DNA from: Thiothrix caldifontis
GTDB lineage: Bacteria; Pseudomonadota; Gammaproteobacteria; Thiotrichales; Thiotrichaceae
Length of the DNA stretch: 32,943 bases
NCBI RefSeq assembly: GCF_900107695.1
Contig: NZ_FNQP01000035.1
Coordinates: 1 to 32,943 of the forward strand
Reading direction: 5' to 3'
The translations under genes were made by a program, and so were the position numbers. The notes under the pieces are model-generated. The model had not been told where the DNA came from, did no database searches, and was given only the letters and a program-made list of their open reading frames with translations. Shown piece after piece: positions 13,165 to 20,341 of the stretch (position 1 is its first letter; the number at the start of each line of letters is the position of its first letter).

Positions 13165-16086
13165 TTATACCTCCGCCAGCCATTGTTGGTCACGCTGTTG
13201 GGCGCGGCGGCGTAACCACCAACGCCACAATCCAATCAGGAATAGCCCCAGTGCCGCCAGTGCGTAGTTGAGGTATTCCCAGAACACTTGTTGGCTGTGC
13301 TCCAAGGGTTCCAAGGTACGGGCGAAATGCGCACGGCTGCGGATGTTGAGCAAACCTTCATCCTCCAGCGTCCAGTCCAGCACGTTTTGCACAAACTCCA
13401 AGGGTGCGGAATACAACGTGCCACGCCCTTGGGATGCCAGCCGCAATACCGCATCGCTGGCAAAGGCATTGCTGCTGAGGACAATCAAACGGGCAGATTC
13501 CGGTGAACGCTCAATCACACCGCTGACCACGGTTTTGTCAGCGGGCTTGTCTTCCGCTTTGGCTTGCGTTTGCTCAGCGGGTGGGGTGGGGTTAGCCCCG
13601 GCAGCATCAGCGGGTTTGTCTTCCGGTTTTACCAACAAGGGCGACTGCTTGCCTTTGAAGAAGGAATCAAACCTGCCTTCCACCGCCACAGCCAACAGTT
13701 GTGCCGCCCGTTCCTGTTCCGGCTTGAAACCAGTTTGCGGGTAAAGCCCATAGTCCGGGATGACATTGGTTTCCACCGATGTCCAGCTTTGCGCGGAAGA
13801 ATGCAGCAATTCCGTGACCTTGCGTTGCGCATTGGCATCCTTGTTGACTTCCAGCGGCGATGCCCAGTTCAGGGTCAGTTGCCCCAATGCTGCTGTGACT
13901 GGGGAGTCAGCATTCAACCCGGCTTTACGCACATCCGGGAAATGCGGGTAAGGCATCATGCGGATTTCCTCCACTGTAATCGGGCCAAGCCGACGCGGTA
14001 CAGGGACAGGCAAGGCGGCATTTTGCGGGTCTAGCACCATGCTTTTGGCAAGGGTAAAACCGTGGTGTTTGAGCCAGTCTTCCAAACCGGAAGTATGTTC
14101 ACTGGCAGTGAGGGATTGCCCGATGTCCACGTCGAACGCGCCGGTTGCCAGCACGACCGTGCCCCCTTTCATCAGGAACTGGTCAATGGCAAAGCGTTGC
14201 TTGTCGTCAAGGTTTTCCGGGGCGAGCAGCATCACCACATCGGCTTCAGCCGGAACTGCGCCGTTTTTCAGGTCGGTATCCACCAGCCGCACATTTTCCC
14301 CCAGCGTTTTGCGCAATTCCTCATAACGCTTGCCCGCCGCTGGCATGAACATTCCGCCGCCGCCCGTATCGGGTGGCGTCACCAGTGCCACCGTTTTGAG
14401 GAAACCGGGTGCAAGGCGTTGCAAGCCTGCGGTAATTGCTTGTTTGAGGCTGTTTTTGTCCAGCTCGGCGGGCAGCGGAATATTCACTGCGGTACCATTG
14501 CTGTCCAGTTGCATATAGAACCAGAACGGTTTGGGGTCAAACAGGCTGGCAATCTGCGGGCTGTAACCGAAGTCCTGTTGCAGCTTTTGCCCCAGTGTGC
14601 CGCCGTCAGCATCGGGGTCGGCAAAGCTGACATTGAGTTTGCCGCCTGCGGTTTGTTTAAGTTCATCCAGCGTGCCTTCCAGTTCCTTACGCAAATCGGC
14701 AAGGGCTTTGGGCAGTTTGTCGTTGGCAGAAACATAGCCGTGGAACGTCACTGGTTTGTCCAGTGCGGCAAAAGCATTGCCACCCGCCTGATACGCATTC
14801 GCCAGTTTGCGGACGGTACGTGTAATGGCGTATTCGGGGTTTTTCAGGCGTACATCAAGGCTTTCCTCACTTTCTGCCTTCACCTCAATCAGGTCTTCGT
14901 AGCCCAGTGTTTGGTACTGGTCGCCGTAAGCCACCACCAGATTGAAGTAGGAATTGACCACACCCGCCTGATAACGGCTTGCCATGCGGAACGGCACGGG
15001 GCGGATACCGTACTTTTCCGCTGCTTCGGCTTCCAGTGCCTGATCCTGATGCGGATTGACGAATTCCACCTGTACCTTGCTGACACCGGCGACTTGGTAT
15101 TCCTTGAGCAAATCCTTGATTTGCGGCACGAGCGGTTCGAGCAAGGGGTGGGTTTTATCCGAGAAATACCCCCGGATCAGCAACGGTTCTTGCAGTGAAC
15201 CCATGTACTGGCGGGTCGCGGATGACAAGGAATACAGCTTGCCAGCGGTCAAATCCAGCCGGGCGGAGCCGACACTCTGTAACCAGACATTCGCCACCAA
15301 CACGTTGGCAATCGCCAACCCGACAATGGCATACCACTGCACGTGCTTGGCATTACGCGGATTGCCTGCCCAGCGCAAGCGTTCCAACGTCAGCACATTC
15401 AAGGCGAGGAAGACCCCCACCAGTGACACGTAGTAATACAAATCACGGATGTCCAGCACCCCACGGGTAATCGCATCAAAACGTGATCCCGTACCCAACA
15501 GGCTCAACACGCCGCTGATACCCTGCCCAAACAGGGAAGTCAGCACGCTTGCCCCCAACAGGTAGAAGATACCCCCAACCACCACGGTGAGAATCAACGC
15601 CACAATCGGGTTATCGGTACGTGCGCTCAGGAACAAACCAATGGCAATGTACGCGGCTGCCAGAAACAGGCTGGCAAGGTAGCCGCCGATCACTGGCCCC
15701 CAGTCCACATCCCCCAACAAGGACACCGTTATCGGCAAGGGCAAGGTCAGCAATAACGCCAACGCCACCAATGCCAGACTTGCCGCAAACTTACCCAACA
15801 CCAATTGCAGCGGGCTAACCGGGCTGGTCAGCAACGACTCCAAGGTTCCGGCGCGACGTTCTTCCGACCAACTGCGCATGGTCAGGGCTGCCACCAAAAA
15901 GATCAGCAACACCGGCATCCAGGTAAACAAGGGTTTGAGGTCGGCAAGGTTGCGGGCAAAAAACGCTTCCGCCCAGAAAAAGATAAACAGATTGACGGCA
16001 AGGAACGTGCCCAAAAACAGCCAAGCGGCAGGCGAGGCGAAGAAAGTGTTGAATTCCTTACGGAAGATAGCCATGAACTTGTCCAT
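13165..16086 (-). CDS. Fused GldF-GldG ABC permease
   Basis: The 973-residue protein joins two modules. Residues 1 to about 245 are an ABC-2 type permease of the GldF kind with six membrane helices, starting MDKFMAIFRKEFNTFFASP and including the RSWSEERRAGTLESLLTSPVS loop. A further helix near 260-282 leads into a large periplasmic GldG-like region (about 285-930) with the LYSLSSATRQYMGSLQEPL and VMLLAPENLDDKQRFAIDQFLMKGGTVVL segments. The protein closes with a final membrane helix near 940-965. In many genomes these are two genes. A proline-rich linker at about 820-850 is low complexity. The start overlaps the ATPase stop by one base (TAATG). The likely role is export or membrane remodelling of an unknown substrate. 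Confidence 0.9.
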   Translation of the reverse strand: MDKFMAIFRKEFNTFFASPAAWLFLGTFLAVNLFIFFWAEAFFARNLADLKPLFTWMPVLLIFLVAALTMRSWSEERRAGTLESLLTSPVSPLQLVLGKFAASLALVALALLLTLPLPITVSLLGDVDWGPVIGGYLASLFLAAAYIAIGLFLSARTDNPIVALILTVVVGGIFYLLGASVLTSLFGQGISGVLSLLGTGSRFDAITRGVLDIRDLYYYVSLVGVFLALNVLTLERLRWAGNPRNAKHVQWYAIVGLAIANVLVANVWLQSVGSARLDLTAGKLYSLSSATRQYMGSLQEPLLIRGYFSDKTHPLLEPLVPQIKDLLKEYQVAGVSKVQVEFVNPHQDQALEAEAAEKYGIRPVPFRMASRYQAGVVNSYFNLVVAYGDQYQTLGYEDLIEVKAESEESLDVRLKNPEYAITRTVRKLANAYQAGGNAFAALDKPVTFHGYVSANDKLPKALADLRKELEGTLDELKQTAGGKLNVSFADPDADGGTLGQKLQQDFGYSPQIASLFDPKPFWFYMQLDSNGTAVNIPLPAELDKNSLKQAITAGLQRLAPGFLKTVALVTPPDTGGGGMFMPAAGKRYEELRKTLGENVRLVDTDLKNGAVPAEADVVMLLAPENLDDKQRFAIDQFLMKGGTVVLATGAFDVDIGQSLTASEHTSGLEDWLKHHGFTLAKSMVLDPQNAALPVPVPRRLGPITVEEIRMMPYPHFPDVRKAGLNADSPVTAALGQLTLNWASPLEVNKDANAQRKVTELLHSSAQSWTSVETNVIPDYGLYPQTGFKPEQERAAQLLAVAVEGRFDSFFKGKQSPLLVKPEDKPADAAGANPTPPAEQTQAKAEDKPADKTVVSGVIERSPESARLIVLSSNAFASDAVLRLASQGRGTLYSAPLEFVQNVLDWTLEDEGLLNIRSRAHFARTLEPLEHSQQVFWEYLNYALAALGLFLIGLWRWWLRRRAQQRDQQWLAEV

Positions 16087-17000
16087 TACGCTGCCTCCCG
16101 GTTATTGGCTTCGGCAAACACGGTTTCCAGCGTGCGGGTTTGTGTATGCAGGCTGTGTAACTGATCCCCCGCCGCATGGACAGCAGCAGCGACTTGCGGG
16201 GCAAGTTCCGGGCTGGCTTGCAGCGTGTATTGGTATTGCCCTTGCCCTGCTGGGGCCGTTTCCACATGACTGACCCCTTCCAGCTTGCCAAGGTAAGTGG
16301 CTGCTTGGGCAGAATTGAGCGTCAGTAACAGGTGGCGGGTTTGTTGCAATTCATCCAGCCGTGCATCCACCACCAGTTTGCCGGAACGCATAATGAGTAC
16401 CCGTTCGCACACCGCCTGCACTTCCTGCAAGATGTGGGTGGAGAGAATCACCGTGGCATGGCTTGCCAACTCGCGGATCAGTTCGCGCATTTGATGGATT
16501 TGTGTTGGGTCTAAGCCATTGGTTGGCTCATCCAGAATAATGATGGCAGGATTGTGCAAAATTGCCTGCGCCACCCCGACCCGCTGGCGATAACCGCGTG
16601 ACAAAGTGGCAATCATTGCACTGGCTTTTGCTTGCAAAGCAGTCCGGCGGATTGCACTGGTGACGGCCTGGCGTTGCGCATTGGCTGGAATCCCGTGCAA
16701 ATCCGCTTGGTAACGCAGGTAATCCAGCACCGTCATTTCCGGCCACACCGGGCAGTTTTCCGGCAAATAACCGATGCGTTGCTGGATGGCTTGGGTATCT
16801 TTGCCGATGCTTAAACCATCGACCGTGATACTGCCAGCGGTAGGCTCAAGGAAACCCGTGAGCATTTTCATAATGGTGGTTTTGCCTGCCCCGTTGTGGC
16901 CGAGCAGACCGATGACTTCGCCCTGTTGAATGCCGAATGAGACATCATCAACAGCTTTGAAGTCACCGTAATGACGACTTAAGTGATTGACTTGAATCAT
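16086..17000 (-). CDS. ABC transporter ATPase, GldA-like
   Basis: The 304-residue ATPase supplies energy to the fused permease encoded next. Walker A GHNGAGKT is at residues 34-41, the signature LSRGYRQR at 133-140, Walker B with IIILDE at 153-158, and the switch histidine in STHILQE. The Q-loop reads YLPEN, as is usual in this subfamily. The last 80 residues form a small C-terminal domain typical for GldA-like proteins. It is the first gene of the leftward cluster that continues through the permease and DUF4340 genes, and its promoter should lie within 17001-17152, shared with the divergent gamma-glutamyltransferase gene. Confidence 0.9.
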   Translation of the reverse strand: MIQVNHLSRHYGDFKAVDDVSFGIQQGEVIGLLGHNGAGKTTIMKMLTGFLEPTAGSITVDGLSIGKDTQAIQQRIGYLPENCPVWPEMTVLDYLRYQADLHGIPANAQRQAVTSAIRRTALQAKASAMIATLSRGYRQRVGVAQAILHNPAIIILDEPTNGLDPTQIHQMRELIRELASHATVILSTHILQEVQAVCERVLIMRSGKLVVDARLDELQQTRHLLLTLNSAQAATYLGKLEGVSHVETAPAGQGQYQYTLQASPELAPQVAAAVHAAGDQLHSLHTQTRTLETVFAEANNREAA

Positions 17001-17152
17001 TGTTTACCCTATAGAAGTAATGTTTTAATATCGCAGGGGCAATTTTAGGCAAAGCATGAACGAGGTAAAGTTACAAAAAAGTAAGGTTGGGCATAATGTG
17101 TTAGAATCTTCCACACTGTTTTTACTGCTTTGCAAACCACACTTCAAAACCC

Positions 17153-18940
17153 ATGCAGCAATCTAAACCTATTCGTCCCGTCATCCCCTCATGGTCAGCG
17201 CTTGCCGCTTGGCTATGTGTAGCCGCCCTATGCCTCCCCACCTCACTGGCAGCGCGGCAAGCCTCGGATACCGTTGCCCCACAAACCACCCACACGCTCA
17301 AGTCGCAAACGCTGGTGAGCGCCAAGCAGTTCATGGTGTCAACCGCGCACCCCGACGCAACTCAAGCTGGTTACGCTATCCTCAAAGCAGGCGGTTCGGC
17401 GGTGGATGCGGCAATCGCGGTGCAACTGGTGCTGGGTTTGGTCGAGCCGCAAGCCTCCGGTTTAGGCGGTGGTGCACTCATGGTGCTATGGAATGCTGAC
17501 AAGCAGCAATTGGTAGCACTGGATGGGCGCGAAACCGCCCCTCAAGCCGTGACCCCCGACCTGTTTCTGGATGAACTCGGCGAACCCTTAAACTTTATAG
17601 ATGCCGTCGTCGGCGGGCGTTCCGTCGGCACCCCCGGCACGGTAGCGTTGCTGGCACACGCCCACACCAATTACGGCAAACTGCCTTGGCAAGACCTGTT
17701 CACAGCCGCACGGCAGTTGGCAACGGATGGCTTCGTGGTGACAGCACACATGGCGGAACAAATCGCTGACAGTGCCGACAGCTTGCGCACATTCCCCGCC
17801 ACCCAACAGTATTTTTTCACCCCAAATGGCAAGCCCTTGCCCGCCGGATTTGTGCGCAAAAACCCCGCATACGCCAAGACGCTGGATGTCATCGCCAAAC
17901 AAGGTGCAAAAGGCTTTTACCAAGGCGAGATTGCCCAAGCCATTGTCGATACCGTGAGCAAAGCCGCCACCAACCCCGGCAAGCTGGCACTGCAAGATTT
18001 AGCGGATTATCAGGTAAAAGCGCGTGAGGTATTGTGCGTGGATTATCGCCAGCATGAAGTCTGTGGCATGGGGCCGCCAACCTCTGGCACGGTCGCCATT
18101 GGGCAAATATTGGGAATGCTCAGCCATTTCGATCTGAAAAAGCTGGGGGCAGACAACCCGCAAAGCTGGCGTTTGATCGGCGATGCTACCCGTTTAGCAT
18201 TCGCGGATCGCGGGCGGTATCTGGCAGACAGCGATTTCGTGGATGTGCCGGTACAAGCCTTGCTCGCCCCCGCTTACCTGAAGGCACGGGCACAGGCGTT
18301 GCACGGCGAAAAGGCGTTGGATACGGTTGCTCCCGGCGAGCCCCTGCCCAAAGTATCGCAGCAATGGGCGGATGATGCCGCGCTGGAATTGCCTTCCACC
18401 AGCCATTTCGTGATTGTGGATGCCAAAGGCAATGTGGTGTCGCTGACCAGCACCATTGAAAACGGCTTTGGTTCGCGGCTAATGACCAACGGTTTTTTGC
18501 TGAATAACGAATTGACCGACTTTTCTTTCAAAGCCGCTGAAGATGGCGTGCCGGTTGCGAATCGGGTGGAAGCAGGCAAACGCCCGCGTTCGTCGATGTC
18601 ACCGACGATTGTGCTCAAAGATGGCAAGCCGTATATGGCACTGGGTTCACCGGGCGGACCGCGCATTATCAGTTATGTGGCGAATGCGCTGGTTGCGCAA
18701 CTCGATTGGGGTTACAACATCCAGCAGGCTTTCAGTATGCCGCACCGGGTCAACCTGTTTGGGCGTTATGAGCTGGAGGCAGGCACGTCTGCCGCCGCCA
18801 TACAGCCCGCATTGAAAGCGTTGGGTTATGAAGTCACCACCAGCACCATGACATCCGGCTTGAGCGGGGTGGTGATTACCCCGCAGGGCTTGCAGGGCGC
18901 GGCTGATCCGCGTCGGGATGGCACCGTGTTAGGGGATTAA
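17153..18940 (+). CDS. ggt: Gamma-glutamyltransferase precursor
   Basis: The enzyme cleaves the gamma-glutamyl bond of glutathione and transfers the glutamyl group to water or amino acids in the periplasm. The 595-residue precursor has an N-terminal signal sequence (hydrophobic core at about 14-32, ending SLAARQA). The autocatalytic processing site is the threonine in LPSTSHFVIVD, Thr416, which becomes the N-terminus of the small subunit and the nucleophile. Other family motifs are present: GGSAVDAAIAVQLVLGLVEPQASGLGGG near residue 80-110, RPRSSMSPTIV, and GSPGGPRII near the end. Length is normal (about 580). No strong ribosome binding site precedes ATG 17153; the gene appears to stand alone. 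Confidence 0.93.
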   Translation: MQQSKPIRPVIPSWSALAAWLCVAALCLPTSLAARQASDTVAPQTTHTLKSQTLVSAKQFMVSTAHPDATQAGYAILKAGGSAVDAAIAVQLVLGLVEPQASGLGGGALMVLWNADKQQLVALDGRETAPQAVTPDLFLDELGEPLNFIDAVVGGRSVGTPGTVALLAHAHTNYGKLPWQDLFTAARQLATDGFVVTAHMAEQIADSADSLRTFPATQQYFFTPNGKPLPAGFVRKNPAYAKTLDVIAKQGAKGFYQGEIAQAIVDTVSKAATNPGKLALQDLADYQVKAREVLCVDYRQHEVCGMGPPTSGTVAIGQILGMLSHFDLKKLGADNPQSWRLIGDATRLAFADRGRYLADSDFVDVPVQALLAPAYLKARAQALHGEKALDTVAPGEPLPKVSQQWADDAALELPSTSHFVIVDAKGNVVSLTSTIENGFGSRLMTNGFLLNNELTDFSFKAAEDGVPVANRVEAGKRPRSSMSPTIVLKDGKPYMALGSPGGPRIISYVANALVAQLDWGYNIQQAFSMPHRVNLFGRYELEAGTSAAAIQPALKALGYEVTTSTMTSGLSGVVITPQGLQGAADPRRDGTVLGD

Positions 18941-19018
18941 TTTCAGGCTTTAAGGTAAATTTGCTGCGCTCACCCGATAGGGACAGAATGAACGGATTGT
19001 ATTTTTAGGAGTTTTACC

Positions 19019-19414
19019 ATGCGAATCCTTCACACCATGCTGCGCGTCGGCGATCTGGAACGCTCGATTGCGTTTTATACCAATGTCCTCGGTATGCAAC
19101 TGCTGCGCCGCAAGGACTACCCGGCGGGCGAATTCACCCTTGCCTTCATCGGTTACGGCAACGAAACCGATCAGACCGTGCTGGAGCTGACCTACAACTG
19201 GGGCGTGGATAAGTACGAACTGGGGACGGCGTTCGGGCATATCGCGCTGGAAGTACCGGATGTGTACGCCGCCTGCGAAAAAATGCGGGCAGCGGGCGGC
19301 AAGATCATCCGCGAAGCCGGGCCGATGAATGCGGGTACGACCATCATCGCCTTCCTCGAAGACCCGGATGGTTATCAGATTGAGCTGATTGGTGAGAAAC
19401 ACCAGCGTGGTTAA
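19019..19414 (+). CDS. gloA: Lactoylglutathione lyase (glyoxalase I)
   Basis: The enzyme converts the hemithioacetal of methylglyoxal and glutathione to S-lactoylglutathione. The 131-residue sequence aligns without gaps to the E. coli enzyme. All four metal ligands are kept: His5, Glu56, His74 and Glu122. It therefore should be a nickel-type short glyoxalase working as a dimer. The start has an AGGAG a few bases upstream. It follows the gamma-glutamyltransferase gene by 78 bp; both act on glutathione, so a shared transcript is reasonable but not shown. Confidence 0.95.
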   Translation: MRILHTMLRVGDLERSIAFYTNVLGMQLLRRKDYPAGEFTLAFIGYGNETDQTVLELTYNWGVDKYELGTAFGHIALEVPDVYAACEKMRAAGGKIIREAGPMNAGTTIIAFLEDPDGYQIELIGEKHQRG

Positions 19415-19463
19415 TAGTAGTTTTTGGATGAATTTAGATTAAAAGTAAGGGTGTTTTTTGCTC

Positions 19464-20324
19464 TCAGGCTGCCCGCCGGTTATGCAGCCACAACAGCAGC
19501 CCCGCCCCCACAATCAAGCCCGTGCCAAAGAAGAAATTCCACCCCAACACATCCTGAAACAGGAATACGCTGAATAACGTCGCTGCCACCACCTGCGCAT
19601 TCAGCCAAGGCGACAGCTCCGACGCGGTGATTAGCGTATACGCCTTGATCAGCAGGAAATGCCCAATCGCCCCGAATACGCCCATACTGACCAGCAGCAG
19701 CCATTGCAGCGCATCGGGCGTTTTCCACCACAACGGCAACGGCACGCTCAACACCACCGCCCCCACAATCGAGGTATAAAACAGCGAGGTGCGCGGATCA
19801 TCCACACCTGCCACTTTACGGGTCAACAGAAAATACAACGCCAGCAACAGTGAGGCGAAAAACGCCAGCAATAACGCTGGTTCAAAGGTTTGAAAACCGG
19901 GGCGGATAATCACCAGTACCCCGACAAACCCGGCAGCAACCGCCAATAAATGACGTGGCAAAATACGTTCCCCCAAGAATACCCCCGCGAACAAGGTGAC
20001 GAGTACCGGCGACAAATACATCAACGCCGTCGCTTCCGCCAGACTCACCGTCTTGATCGCCATGTACAGCAAGGTGTTAATGCCCACCATGCACAAACCG
20101 CGCAACAACTGCGTTTTCGGCGCACGGGTCACAGCAAAATGGCGCAAACCTTGCCCATAAAACAGCAGCGACACAATGATGCTGTGGAATAAGAACCGCG
20201 CCCAAGTCACCTGAAAGGTCGAAAACTCGCGCATCAGAAATTTCCCCAGCGAATCCATCCCCGCCAGAATGACGGAGGCAATAATCGTAAGGACGATGGC
20301 AAGCAAGGCAGGGCGGTTTTTCAT
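19464..20324 (-). CDS. DMT-superfamily transporter (EamA type), intact paralogue
   Basis: This 286-residue membrane protein with about ten helices starts at ATG 20322-20324 (MKNRPALLAIVLTI). A longer frame upstream only reads antisense into nasA. EamA marks are LYMSPVLVTLFAGVFLGERI-like in the first half and SPWLNAQVVAATLFSVFLF in the second. It begins 17 bp after the nasA stop in the same direction, so it may be carried on the nitrate assimilation transcript. A decayed copy missing its second half is at 358-894. The substrate is unknown. Confidence 0.85.
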   Translation of the reverse strand: MKNRPALLAIVLTIIASVILAGMDSLGKFLMREFSTFQVTWARFLFHSIIVSLLFYGQGLRHFAVTRAPKTQLLRGLCMVGINTLLYMAIKTVSLAEATALMYLSPVLVTLFAGVFLGERILPRHLLAVAAGFVGVLVIIRPGFQTFEPALLLAFFASLLLALYFLLTRKVAGVDDPRTSLFYTSIVGAVVLSVPLPLWWKTPDALQWLLLVSMGVFGAIGHFLLIKAYTLITASELSPWLNAQVVAATLFSVFLFQDVLGWNFFFGTGLIVGAGLLLWLHNRRAA

Positions 20325-20341
20325 GGCAGTAAGCCTAACAC

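Noticed and set aside
14062-15198. Plus-strand open frame of 378 codons
   Set aside because: It lies fully antisense to the fused GldF-GldG gene, which has clear family motifs; the plus-strand translation is rich in Cys, His and Gln and resembles no protein.
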